From assembly GCA_963717125.1 (NCBI GenBank), contig CAVQVG010000006.1, forward strand, positions 496,001-560,000: 64,000 bases of DNA. The letters run 5' to 3'. The translations under genes and the position numbers were made by a program. Shown in pieces: positions 33,684 to 41,883 of this stretch. Each line of letters begins with the position of its first letter. The first letter of the stretch is position 1. The stretch comes from RYN-230 sp963717125. GTDB taxonomy: Bacteria; Actinomycetota; Actinomycetes; Streptosporangiales; Streptosporangiaceae. The notes under the pieces are model-generated. The model made no database searches and was not told the DNA's origin. It was given only the letters and a program-made list of their open reading frames with translations.

Positions 33684-35265
33684 TCAGGCGGCTTGGCTGG
33701 GTGGGCCGTGGCTGTGCAGGGTTCGGGTGTGGTCGGGGCTGGTGGCGGTGGTGGTGGCGTCGGTGTGCAGGGTGAGGGTCCAGCCCCATTGGTGGACGGC
33801 GGTGAGGTGGTGGAAGGCGCAGAGCAGGATCAGGTTGGTGAGTGTGGTGGTGCCGCCGGTGGCTTTGGGTTTGAGGTGGTGGACGTGGCAGGCGGCGGGT
33901 GGGGTGTCGCAGCCGGGGAAGGCGCAGTGCCGGTCGCGGGTGATGACGGCGCGGCGCAGGGCGCCGGTGATGAGGTTGGTGGGGGTGCCGGTGTCCAGCG
34001 GCAGGCTGGCCGAGGGGAACTGGCCGCCGGTGAGGCGGGTGCGCAGGAACGCGGCCAGCCCGCCCGGCCCGGACAGGACGCTGGCGGCGTGCCGGAGCAG
34101 GGTGTCGTGCAGCCGGGCCAGCGCGGCGGGGGGCAGCGGGGTGCGCGGGCCGCTGGGGCCGGCCGGGCTGCCGCCGCTCTGACCGGCCAGCAGTTCGGCG
34201 GCCAGGGCGGCGAGCGCGGCCTGGTCCACGGTCCCGGTGACGACCGGCGCGATGGCCGCGTCGCACGCATAGCCCTGGGCGGCGCGGCCGGTCAGCCAGC
34301 CCGGCTGCCCCTCAGCCGCCGCCCGCGCGGCCCGCGCGGCCTGCGCGGCCTGCGCGGCCTGCGCGGCCTGCGTCGGCCTGGTCGGCCTGGTCGGCGTGGG
34401 CGGTGGTCCAGGCGGCTTCGGCGCCGGTGGCGCCGGGCAGGTCGCGGAGCTGCTCTAAGGTCAGGTGCAGCTGGACCTGGGTGGGCTGCCCGGCCCGGCC
34501 GGGCAGGCACCCGGCGCCGGCCAGCCGCCGGCACGCCTCCTCCAGCGCGTCATGACGGCGCTGCGGCGCGGTCCGCACATCCTCGGGCCCGGCCTTCTTC
34601 CCCAGCGCCTCCAGCACCGCCGCCAGCGCGGCGGCGCAGGCCGGGGTCAGGTCGCCGTCGAGCACCCCGGCGCCGCCGAACGTCAGCCCCAGCCGCACCC
34701 GCCGCTCACCGAAACCCTCATCCCCACCCGGGCCGCCGCCGGGATCGGGGGCCGCCGTGCGGCGGCGTATCTCCTCCGCCAGCCCAGCCAGATCCGGCAG
34801 CGTCGCACCCCCGGCCGCCGCGGCCAGCAGGATCTCATCCGCGTCATCCCGGCCGCCGCCGGGCAGCTGATCGGTCCAGGTACAGACGTGCCGCGCCCAC
34901 GACGGGGAGAGCGCACCCGCAGCTAACGCCGCCCGGACCGCCGGGTGGCCATCAAGGCGTTTCACCCAGCCGACCGCGCCGGCCGCCGCGCCGCCGGTGA
35001 CCTGGGTCTGCCACTTCAGCCACGCCCGCGCCGTCTGCTGCCCGTCATCCTCATGCGCCCCGCTGGCCGAGAACCCGCCCAGCATCCGGGCATGCGCCGC
35101 CGTGTACGCCGACCCGGCCCGGGCCAGCTCCCGCAGGCACTCCGCCTGCACCACCCCCGGCAGGTCCCCCGCCGCCACCTGGTTCAAGAACGCCAGCCCA
35201 GCCCGCACAGCAGCCAGCGCCTCACCCACCGTGGACGGCGACTTCCCCTCGCACACACTGACCAC
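33684..35265 (-). pseudogene. Frameshifted DUF222/HNH endonuclease (13E12-type)
   Basis: Two frames together encode one protein of about 525 residues. The N-terminal part (35265 to about 34372) is a DUF222 domain (VGEALAAVRAGLAFLNQVAAG; AHARMLGGFSASGAHEDDG; ARHVCTWTDQ). The C-terminal part (about 34372 to 33684) carries CDAAIAPVVTGTVDQAALAAL and an HNH motif RHCAFPGCDTPPAACHVHH, then NLILLCAFHH. The break is one extra base at the junction of GCCGACCAG and GCCGCGCAG 9-mer repeats in the linker. 13E12-family genes are DNA-damage-induced in M. tuberculosis, and a PafBC-type promoter sits upstream here. Confidence 0.82.
34331..34393 (-). repeat. 9-nt tandem repeats in the DUF222/HNH linker
   Basis: On the coding strand GCCGACCAG-type 9-mers are followed by four or five GCCGCGCAG/GCCGCGCGG 9-mers, encoding an Ala/Gln/Arg linker in the correct frame. 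The single extra base that breaks the gene lies where the two repeat types meet (about 34370-34374). Confidence 0.7.
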
Positions 35266-35304
35266 CTCCTCCCGGTGCCTGGCTAACTTTCGAAGCTACG
35301 TTCG

Positions 35305-35327
35305 ACTCTAGAGCAGGCCACCGACAG
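35305..35327 (-). promoter_or_regulatory. PafBC-type (RecA-NDp) DNA-damage promoter
   Basis: The minus strand reads CTGTCGGTG, 8 nt, then TAGAGT. The published RecA-independent damage promoter of mycobacteria is tTGTCRgtg-N8-TAnnnT, so only the first, weakly conserved T differs. It ends 40 bp before the ATG of the DUF222/HNH gene. PafB-PafC, the activator of this promoter class, is encoded in the same window. Confidence 0.65.
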
Positions 35328-35343
35328 TTATCTGTGCTCGACA

Positions 35344-35363
35344 TGTGCCACTATTTGTGCCAC
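35344..35363 (+). repeat. Direct repeat TGTGCCAC upstream of the small HTH gene
   Basis: TGTGCCAC occurs at 35344-35351 and 35356-35363, a 12-bp period, ending 10 nt before the ATG of the HTH gene. It may be an operator for that gene or part of its promoter. Confidence 0.45.
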
Positions 35364-35373
35364 ACTTCGTGTC

Positions 35374-35559
35374 ATGACGACGACCGTGGAAGAACTCATG
35401 ACGAGCGCAGTGGATGCGCGGCGGGTCGCGCAAAACGCGATCCGGGTGGCGGTCCGGGAAGCCCGCGCCGCGGCGTGGTCCTGGGACCGGATCTCGGCCG
35501 CGCTGGGCGGGTCACCGAACGGCGAGACACTGCGCCGCAACTTCGGCGGTGACGAATAA
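35374..35559 (+). CDS. Small helix-turn-helix-like protein
   Basis: 61 residues. The C-terminal half, WSWDRISAALGGSPNGETLRRNF, looks like the helix-turn-helix of small actinobacterial DNA-binding proteins (pattern WxxIxxALGxSxxTxRRxF), preceded by one Ala/Arg-rich helix. It is too short for a ligand domain. A direct repeat sits just before its start and a GNAT gene follows after 5 nt. The function is unknown; autoregulation is an inference from layout. Confidence 0.6.
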   Translation: MTTTVEELMTSAVDARRVAQNAIRVAVREARAAAWSWDRISAALGGSPNGETLRRNFGGDE

Positions 35560-35564
35560 CCGGG

Positions 35565-36078
35565 TTGGGCGCGGTACGCCGGGCACACCCGGGCGACTGG
35601 GCCACGGTGCGCGACGTCCGGCTGGCCGCGCTGGCCGACGCGCCGGAGGCATTCGGCTCGACGCTGGCCAGCGAGGCCGGCCAGCCGGAAGCCCGGTGGC
35701 GCGCCCGGATCGGCGCCCGGCCGTGGTTCCTGGGCTGCCACGGCGGCCAGCCGCGGCCTGATCTCGGTCTTTCCGCAGTCGCCGGGGCCGGGCCAGGAGC
35801 CGGCCTGGCACCTGGTGTCCATGTGGGTTAGCCCGCAGGTGCGTGGCGCTGGCCTGGCGGATCTGCTGGTCGGCGCCGTGACCGAGCACGCCAGGCAGGC
35901 GGGCGCGGCACGGCTGACGCTGTGGGTCGCGGTCGGCAACGACCGGGCCCGTGCGTTCTACCGGCGGATGGGGTTCGCGCCGACCGGCCGGCGGCAGCAG
36001 TACCCGCGGCCGGACGCGGCCGACCTGGACGAGGAGGAGTTCGCCTGCGCGCTGTCAGATGCGCAGCGCGGCCCATAG
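35565..36078 (+). pseudogene. Frameshifted GNAT-family N-acetyltransferase
   Basis: The N-terminal half (VRRAHPGDWATVRDVRLAAL; ADAPEAFGSTLASEAG) reads from TTG 35565. After GCHGGQ it leaves the GNAT frame, and removing one C at 35751-35752 restores RGLISVFPQSPG. It then joins the second half, HLVSMWVSPQVRGAGLADLL (acetyl-CoA-binding motif A) and AVGNDRARAFYRRMGFAPTG. The intact protein would have about 170 residues and likely acetylates a small molecule or protein N-terminus. It could be a decayed gene or an indel in the assembly. The end overlaps the convergent transporter gene by 24 nt. Confidence 0.78.
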
Positions 36079-37302
36079 CGCCACCGTGGCCAGCGCCAGC
36101 CCGGCGGGCACGGTGAGCAGGCCGAGCCGGGTGAACTCCGCCAGTTCCACGTCGTGGTCCCGGTCGGCCAGCAGGCGCCGCCAGAGCAGCGTGGCCAGCG
36201 AGCCCGCGTAGCTCAGGTTGGGGCCGATGTTGACCCCGATCAGCGCGGCCAGCACCGGCCCGGGGCCAGCCGGGCCGAGCACGGACAGCAGCACCAGGAT
36301 GGCGGGCAGGTTGTTCACCAGGTTGGCCAGCAGAGCGGCCAGGCCGGCGATGGCCAGCAGCGCGGGCAGCGCCGACCCGGCCGGGATCAGCTGGGCGACG
36401 GCCGCCCCCAGCCCGCTGCTCACCACGGCGGCCACCACGATGCCCAGGCCCAGCACGAAGAGCAGGAACGGGAGGCTGATCGCGCGGGCCAGGCCGGCCG
36501 GGGTCTCGGTGCCGCGGGCCAGGCCCCGGACGGCGAGCAGGCAGGCGCCGCCGAACGCGGCCCAGGCCGGGCTCAGCCCGGCCAGCGAGGTGATCACGAA
36601 GCCGGCCAGGGTGGCGGCCACGGTGATCAGCGCGAACCGCGGGAGCCGGGGCGCCGGGCCGTCCACCGGCTGGCCGCCGACGGCCAGGTCGGCGGCGAAG
36701 AACCAGCGGAACGCCAGGTACTCGACGGCGATCGCGGCCAGCCACGGCAGCGCCATCAGCGCGCCGAACCGGACCAGGGTCAGCCCAGCCACCGCGAACG
36801 CGAGCAGGTTGGTGAGGTTGGACACCGGGAGCAGCAGCGACGCCGAGTTGGCCAGGTGGGTGCAGGCGTAGACGGGTGGCTTGGGCCGCACCCGCAGCCG
36901 GGTCGCGGTGTCGTGCACGACCGGGGTGAGCAGCACCACCGTGGTGTCCAGGCTGAGCACCGCGGTGGTCACCGAGGCCAGGGTGAACACCCCGCGGAGC
37001 AGCCGCACCGGGGCACCCCGGCTGGCCCGGGCCAGCCGGGCCCCGGCCGCGGTGAACAAGCCTTCCTGCTGGCAGAAGTGGCCCAGCACCAGGATGGCGG
37101 CGAGAAAGCCGAGCACCGGGAGCAGCCGCCGCACCGTGCCGCCCGCCTCGTGCAGAGGCAGCGCGCCGGTCAGGATCACGATCAGCGCCGCGGGCACGGC
37201 CACGGCCGCCTCGGGCACCCGGCTCGGCCGGATGATCGCGGTGAGCAGCACCGCGCCGAGCAGGACACAGGACAGTGCCTCGGCGGCCGGCGCGGCAAGC
37301 AT
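36055..37302 (-). CDS. ArsB/SLC13-type ion transporter
   Basis: A 415-residue membrane protein with about eleven helices. AGGTVRRLLPVLGFLAAILVLG, LDTTVVLLTPVV and two inverted-repeat signatures, ANSASLLLPVSNLTNLLAFA and LVNNLPAILVLLS, match the ArsB/NhaD ion-transporter superfamily. It could export arsenite or carry another anion; no arsenic regulator or reductase lies beside it, so the substrate is open. ATG 37302 is 52 nt from the divergent exonuclease start. Confidence 0.8.
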   Translation of the reverse strand: MLAAPAAEALSCVLLGAVLLTAIIRPSRVPEAAVAVPAALIVILTGALPLHEAGGTVRRLLPVLGFLAAILVLGHFCQQEGLFTAAGARLARASRGAPVRLLRGVFTLASVTTAVLSLDTTVVLLTPVVHDTATRLRVRPKPPVYACTHLANSASLLLPVSNLTNLLAFAVAGLTLVRFGALMALPWLAAIAVEYLAFRWFFAADLAVGGQPVDGPAPRLPRFALITVAATLAGFVITSLAGLSPAWAAFGGACLLAVRGLARGTETPAGLARAISLPFLLFVLGLGIVVAAVVSSGLGAAVAQLIPAGSALPALLAIAGLAALLANLVNNLPAILVLLSVLGPAGPGPVLAALIGVNIGPNLSYAGSLATLLWRRLLADRDHDVELAEFTRLGLLTVPAGLALATVALWAALRI

Positions 37303-37354
37303 TTACCGGACGATACCGAGGCGGTGCCGCGTACCCCCGACCCCGCCTGGCAAG

Positions 37355-38275
37355 ATGGCCGGGGTGGGCCCGCTCATGCTGCTGGATACCGCTTCGCTCT
37401 ACTACCGCGCGTTCTACGGCGTGCCGGACACGCTGACCGCCCCGGACGGGACCCCGGTGAACGCGATCCGCGGCCTGCTGGACATGATCGCCCGGCTGGT
37501 CCGGGCGCGGCCGCCCGGCGCGCTGGTCGCCTGCCTGGACGCGGACTGGCGGCCGGCCTTCCGGGTCGCCGCGATCCCGTCCTACAAGACGCACCGGGCC
37601 CGGCCGGACGGCACCGAGGAGGAACCGCCCGCGCTCACCCCGCAGATCCCGGTGATCGAAGAGGTGCTCCGCGCGATGGGCGTCGCCACGGCGGCCGCGG
37701 CCGGCTACGAGGCGGACGACGTGATCGGCACGCTCACCGCGCGGTCCGCCGGGCCGGTGGACGTGGTCACCGGTGACCGGGACCTGTTCCAGCTGGTGGA
37801 CGACCGGCGCCCGGTCCAGATCGTGTACACCGCGCGCGGCCTGACCAAGCTCGACGTGGTGGACGAGGCTGCGGTGACCCAGCGCTACGGCATCCCGGGA
37901 CGCGCGTACGCCGACTTCGCCGTGCTGCGCGGCGACCCCAGCGACGGGCTGCCGGGGGTGCCCGGGGTGGGCGAGAAGACGGCCGCCGCGCTGATCCAGG
38001 CGTTCGGCAGCATCGGCGCGATCATCGACGCGGTGGACCGCGGCCACGGCGGGTTCCCCAAGGGCAGCCGGGTCAAGGTCGCCGCCGCGCGGGATTACCT
38101 GGTGGCCGCGGTGCCTGTGGTCCTGGTCGCGCCCGACGCCCCGGTGCCCGAGGTGTCCGGCGAGCTGCCGGCCAGCGCGGCCGACCCGGCCCGGCTGGAC
38201 GCGCTCGACGCGCGCTGGGAGCTGGGCTCCTCGCTGCGCCGGGCGGTCAGCTCGCTGGCCGACGCCGCAGCTTAA
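37355..38275 (+). CDS. 5'-3' exonuclease (FEN-like, PIN domain)
   Basis: A 306-residue stand-alone 5'-nuclease related to the N-terminal domain of DNA polymerase I. Metal-binding acids occur in MLLDTASLYYRAFYG, LDADWRPAFR, YEADDVIGTL, VTGDRDLFQLVDD and GDPSDGLPGVPGVGEKTA, the last being the helix-hairpin-helix clamp. It processes flaps or removes RNA primers. ATG 37355 is used; GTG 37364 and ATG 37376 are alternatives. It corresponds in context to Rv2090, which lies close to helY and pepE. Confidence 0.9.
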   Translation: MAGVGPLMLLDTASLYYRAFYGVPDTLTAPDGTPVNAIRGLLDMIARLVRARPPGALVACLDADWRPAFRVAAIPSYKTHRARPDGTEEEPPALTPQIPVIEEVLRAMGVATAAAAGYEADDVIGTLTARSAGPVDVVTGDRDLFQLVDDRRPVQIVYTARGLTKLDVVDEAAVTQRYGIPGRAYADFAVLRGDPSDGLPGVPGVGEKTAAALIQAFGSIGAIIDAVDRGHGGFPKGSRVKVAAARDYLVAAVPVVLVAPDAPVPEVSGELPASAADPARLDALDARWELGSSLRRAVSSLADAAA

Positions 38276-38295
38276 CGCCGGCGCCGCGTACTCAG

Positions 38296-38340
38296 CGTCA
38301 GAGCACCCGGCGTCAGAGCACCCGGCGTCAGAGCACCCGG
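38296..38340 (-). repeat. Three exact 15-bp copies of the PP2C gene 3' end
   Basis: CGTCAGAGCACCCGG is repeated three times without mismatch (38296-38310, 38311-38325, 38326-38340). The rightmost copy contains the last codons and the TGA of the minus-strand phosphatase gene. The other two repeat that ending beyond the stop. Confidence 0.85.
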
Positions 38341-39233
38341 AGGGCCACCAGGCAGGTGTCGTCCTCCGAGTCGGCCGAGCTGAGCGCGTCCAGTACGGCC
38401 GCGATGAGCTGCTCCGGGTCTGAGAGGCCGGCCGCGGCGCGGGCCAGCATGCTGAGTCCCTCGTCCAGCGACCGGTTGCGCCGCTCGACCAGCCCGTCGC
38501 TGTACAGCAGCACGATGTCGGCGGGCTCCAGCCGCATGGTCATCGCCGCGTAGCCGCTGCGGCCCGCGCCGAGCAGGATCCCGGCCGGCTGGCCGAGCGG
38601 CCGCGCGCAGCTGCCGCGGACCAGCAGCGGCGGTGGATGGCCCGCCTGGGCCCAGGTCAGGTCCCGGCTGGCCGGGTCGAAGTAGCCGGCCATGACCGAG
38701 GCGGTGTGCTCCGGCGCGACGTGGTGCACCAGGTCGTTCAGCCAGCCGACGAGGCGCTCGGGCGGCGCCCCGGTGATGGCCAGCCCGGCCAGCGCGCCGC
38801 GCAGCCGGGCCATCCCGGCCGCGGCGTCCAGCCCGTGCCCGGCCACGTCGCCGATCGCGACCAGCACGTTGCCGCCCGGCATCTCCGCGGTGATGTACCA
38901 GTCACCGCCGACCCGGCTGTCCGCCGACGCGGGCAGATATCGCACCACCGCGCGCAGGCCGGGCAGGTCGAACGGGGCCTCGTGCAGCGGCAGGATGGCC
39001 CGCTGCAGCTCCAGTGTGACGTGCCGCTCCTGCAGTAATGCGGCGGCCAGGGCGGTCGGGTCGCCGGGGGCCCGCTCGGTGTGCCGCGGGCGGAGCGTGA
39101 ACGGCCCGGAGCCGGCCGCGAAGGCGTTCCGGGCGGCGGCGCGATCAATCCCGGCCCGATCTATTCCGGCGGCGCCGCCGGGCTCCAACGGAGCCGGGGA
39201 ACTAACGATCTCTGGAGTCATCACCGTTCGCAT
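38328..39233 (-). CDS. PP2C/SpoIIE-type serine phosphatase
   Basis: 301 residues. The SpoIIE/RsbU PP2C domain covers about residues 75-301. Metal-binding acids are in SRVGGDWY, IGDVAGHGLDAAAG, VLLYSDGLVERRN and the final DDTCLVALRVL. Such enzymes dephosphorylate anti-sigma-factor antagonists in partner-switching pathways, but no partner gene is nearby. The N-terminal 70 residues are low complexity. I chose ATG 39233 because it overlaps the stop of a 10-codon leader ORF with a good ribosome site. A TTG at 39254 is in frame but has none. Confidence 0.85.
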   Translation of the reverse strand: MRTVMTPEIVSSPAPLEPGGAAGIDRAGIDRAAARNAFAAGSGPFTLRPRHTERAPGDPTALAAALLQERHVTLELQRAILPLHEAPFDLPGLRAVVRYLPASADSRVGGDWYITAEMPGGNVLVAIGDVAGHGLDAAAGMARLRGALAGLAITGAPPERLVGWLNDLVHHVAPEHTASVMAGYFDPASRDLTWAQAGHPPPLLVRGSCARPLGQPAGILLGAGRSGYAAMTMRLEPADIVLLYSDGLVERRNRSLDEGLSMLARAAAGLSDPEQLIAAVLDALSSADSEDDTCLVALRVL

Positions 39234-39265
39234 CAGTGAGCTGAGGTACACCAAGAGTGAAGCAT
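39233..39265 (-). CDS. 10-codon leader ORF coupled to the PP2C gene
   Basis: On the minus strand AGGAG lies about 9 nt before ATG 39265, which opens MLHSWCTSAH-stop. Its TGA overlaps the PP2C ATG as TGATG. The phosphatase start itself lacks a ribosome site, so re-initiation after this short ORF is a reasonable route to its translation. Confidence 0.4.
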   Translation of the reverse strand: MLHSWCTSAH

Positions 39266-39298
39266 GACGGGCACTCCTGTCTAGATGGGGACAGGGCG

Positions 39299-39336
39299 CA
39301 CCCTAAAGAGGGAGGCGCAGCACCCTAAAGGGGGAG
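39299..39336 (+). repeat. Two 16-bp direct repeats in the PP2C/M24 divergent promoter
   Basis: CACCCTAAAGAGGGAG (39299-39314) and CACCCTAAAGGGGGAG (39321-39336) differ by one base and are spaced 22 bp, about two helical turns. The position between divergent genes suggests a regulator-binding tandem site. Confidence 0.5.
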
Positions 39337-39376
39337 ACAGCGGCCTAGGACAGCCGCCTCCCCGCACCGTGATTGG

Positions 39377-40510
39377 ATGACCATCATGCCGAACCCATTC
39401 TCCGCTACCCCGGCCGAACTCTACCCGGCGGGCCGGCTTCAGCTGGCGGCCAAGGCCGCGGACCAGTCCGGGCTGGCCGCCCTGCTGCTGACCCCGGGGC
39501 CGGACCTGCGCTACGTGACCGGGTACGACGCGCAGCAGCTGGAGCGGCTCACCTGCCTGGCCGTGCCGGCCGCCGGCGATCCCTTCCTGGTCGTGCCGCG
39601 GCTGGAGCTGCCCGCCGCGCAGGCCTCGCCCGCCGGCGGTGCCGGGCTCGAGATCATCCCGTGGGACGAGACCGACGATCCGTACCGGCTGGTCGCCGGG
39701 CGGCTCGGCGCGGTCGAGTCGGTGGGGCTGTCCGACCGGATGTGGGCGCTGATGGTGCTGCGTTTCCGCGAGGTGCTGCCCGGGTCCGGGCAGGGCCTGG
39801 CCTCGACCGCGCTGCGCGGGCTGCGGTCGCGCAAGACCCCGGCCGAGATCGCCGCGCTGCGCGAGGCCGGCGCGGCCATCGACCGCGTGCACGTCGCGGT
39901 GCCGGAGTGGCTGCGGGCCGGCCGCACCGAGCTCGAGGTGGCGGCGGACATCGCCCAGGCGATCACCGCCGAGGGGCATGCCCGCGCCGACTTCGTCATC
40001 GTCGGGTCCGGGCCGAACGCGGCCAGCCCGCATCACGAGCCGTCCAGCCGGGTGCTCCAGCCCGGCGACGCGGTCGTGGTGGACATCGGCGGCACCATGC
40101 CCAGCGGGTACTGCTCGGACTGCACCCGGGTGTACGCGATCGGCACGCCGCCGGCCGGCTTCACCGCCTACTACCAGGTGCTCCGGAACGCCCAGGAAGC
40201 CGCCTGCGCGGCGGTGCGGCCGGGCGTCCGGGCCGAGCAGGTGGACGCGGCCGCCCGCGAGCCGATCACCGCGGCGGGCTACGGCGCCCAGTTCGTGCAC
40301 CGCACCGGGCATGGCATCGGGCTGGAGACGCACGAGGATCCGTACATCGTGGCGGGCAACGACGAGCGGCTGGAACCGGGCATGGCCTTCTCGGTCGAGC
40401 CGGGCATCTATCCGGGCCCGCACGGGGCCCGGATAGAGGACATCGTCGTGTGCACCGAGCAGGGCTACGAACGGCTGAACAACGGCACGCGCGAGCTGGT
40501 CGTGGTCTAG
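39377..40510 (+). CDS. M24-family aminopeptidase P/Xaa-Pro dipeptidase
   Basis: A 377-residue peptidase. The creatinase-like N-terminal domain (AALLLTPGPDLRYVTGYD) is followed by the pita-bread catalytic domain with all five metal ligands: VVDIGGTMPSGYCSDCTR (two Asp), RTGHGIGLETHEDP (His), FSVEPGIYPG (Glu) and GARIEDIV (Glu). It removes or splits N-terminal Xaa-Pro in the cytoplasm. It corresponds in context to M. tuberculosis pepE (Rv2089c). The last codons and stop are repeated in tandem downstream. Confidence 0.9.
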   Translation: MTIMPNPFSATPAELYPAGRLQLAAKAADQSGLAALLLTPGPDLRYVTGYDAQQLERLTCLAVPAAGDPFLVVPRLELPAAQASPAGGAGLEIIPWDETDDPYRLVAGRLGAVESVGLSDRMWALMVLRFREVLPGSGQGLASTALRGLRSRKTPAEIAALREAGAAIDRVHVAVPEWLRAGRTELEVAADIAQAITAEGHARADFVIVGSGPNAASPHHEPSSRVLQPGDAVVVDIGGTMPSGYCSDCTRVYAIGTPPAGFTAYYQVLRNAQEAACAAVRPGVRAEQVDAAAREPITAAGYGAQFVHRTGHGIGLETHEDPYIVAGNDERLEPGMAFSVEPGIYPGPHGARIEDIVVCTEQGYERLNNGTRELVVV

Positions 40511-40563
40511 CGGGGCCGGTGCCGTCGTCGTCTAGCGGGGTCGGTGCCGTCGTTGTCTAGCGG
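40499..40563 (+). repeat. 25-bp tandem copies of the M24 gene 3' end
   Basis: Units at 40499-40523 and 40524-40548 differ at two positions, and a partial third unit runs 40549-40563. Each starts GTCGTNGTCTAGCGG and so contains a TAG in the gene's frame. In the third unit the CTAG also supplies the TAG stop of the convergent ATPase gene on the minus strand (40557-40559). Confidence 0.8.
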
Positions 40564-41777
40564 TCGGTTACGCCGTCCGCGGCCGGGTGCCCGATGGACA
40601 GCGCGCTCACCGGGTCGAAGAACTGCAGGTTGGACGTGTTTACGGCGAGCTCGACCGGCTGCCCGGGGCGGATGTGGCTGCGTGCCGCCACCCGGGCCGT
40701 CCACAGTGACTTGCCGGAGGCCAGCACGACCGCGGTGGCGTCCTCTTCCTCCTCGCCCCCGGTGATCTCGCTGATGGTGGCGTGCCGGACCGGGGGAGCG
40801 TCCACCGAGAAGATCACGTGGATCTCGCTGCCCAGTTCCTCGGTGACGTCGGCGCGCACCGACATCCGGGCCCAGGTGGGGTCGGCCAGCTCGGCGTCCT
40901 CGAAGTCCGACGGCCGGACGCCCAGGATCACCTCGCGGCCGAAGTAGCCGTCCAGGCCGGGCTTGTTCTCGATCAGCGACGCGGGCAGCGGCAGCTTGTG
41001 GCCGGCGAACGTCACCGCCGGGCCGTCGTCGCGGACCAGCTCCGCGGACACGATGTTCATCGCGGGCGAGCCGATGAAGCCGGCCACGAACAGGTTGACC
41101 GGGGAGTCGAACAGGGTCTGCGGGGTGTCCACCTGCTGCAGCTGGCCGTCCCGCAGCACGCAGACCCGGTGGCCCAGGGTCATCGCCTCGACCTGGTCGT
41201 GGGTCACGTACACGGTGGTCACGCCGAGCCGCTCGTGCAGCTGGGTGAGCGAGGCCCGCATCGACACCCGGAGCTTGGCGTCCAGGTTGGACAGCGGCTC
41301 GTCCATCAGGAACGCCTGCGGTTCACGGACGATGGCCCGGCCCATGGCCACCCGCTGCCGCTGGCCGCCGGACAGCGCGGCCGGCTTGCGCTTGAGGTAC
41401 TGCTCCAGGCCGAGCATCTTGGCCACCTCGGTCACCCGGCGCTTGATCTCGTCCTTGGGGGTCTTGCGCTGCTGCAGCCCGAAGGCCAGGTTCTGCTCGA
41501 CGGTCATGTGCGGGTAGAGCGCGTAATTCTGGAAGACCATCGCGATGTCCCGGTCCTTGGGCGGCAGGTCGTTCACCACCCGGCCGCCGATGGTGATGGT
41601 CCCCGAGCTGATCTCCTCCAGGCCGGCGATGGACCGCAGCGCGGTCGTCTTGCCGCAGCCGGAGGGGCCGACCAGCACCATGAACTCGCCATCCTTGATC
41701 TCCAGGTTCAGTTCGTCGACTCCCTTGACGCCACCTGGATACACCTTGTTCACCTGGTCGAGGACGATTTCGGCCAT
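40557..41777 (-). CDS. MsiK/UgpC-type sugar ABC transporter ATPase, orphan
   Basis: 406 residues. Walker A is GPSGCGKTT, signature ALSGGQRQRVAMGRAI, Walker B AFLMDEPLSNLDAKLR and H-loop VYVTHDQVEAMTLG. A C-terminal MalK-type regulatory (TOBE) region carries VILGVRPSDFEDAEL and SEIHVIFSVDAPP. No permease or sugar-binding gene is adjacent, which fits the shared ATPase MsiK that energises many sugar importers in Streptomyces. The ATG at 41777 begins the conserved AEIVLDQVNKVYPGG. Confidence 0.85.
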   Translation of the reverse strand: MAEIVLDQVNKVYPGGVKGVDELNLEIKDGEFMVLVGPSGCGKTTALRSIAGLEEISSGTITIGGRVVNDLPPKDRDIAMVFQNYALYPHMTVEQNLAFGLQQRKTPKDEIKRRVTEVAKMLGLEQYLKRKPAALSGGQRQRVAMGRAIVREPQAFLMDEPLSNLDAKLRVSMRASLTQLHERLGVTTVYVTHDQVEAMTLGHRVCVLRDGQLQQVDTPQTLFDSPVNLFVAGFIGSPAMNIVSAELVRDDGPAVTFAGHKLPLPASLIENKPGLDGYFGREVILGVRPSDFEDAELADPTWARMSVRADVTEELGSEIHVIFSVDAPPVRHATISEITGGEEEEDATAVVLASGKSLWTARVAARSHIRPGQPVELAVNTSNLQFFDPVSALSIGHPAADGVTDR

Positions 41778-41883
41778 CAGCGCGCTCCACCGGACCCGGG
41801 GCGGCGCCGCTCCGCTGCGGCACCGCGTCTGGCGGGCAGCGTAACCGGCCAACCCGGCCCGGGTTAAGCCTGGCCGCCCATGC

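Noticed and set aside
35374..36078. HTH-GNAT pair as a type II toxin-antitoxin system
   Set aside because: The small protein is HTH-like rather than ribbon-helix-helix, the GNAT part looks like a general acetyltransferase, and it is frameshifted. No specific toxin feature is seen.
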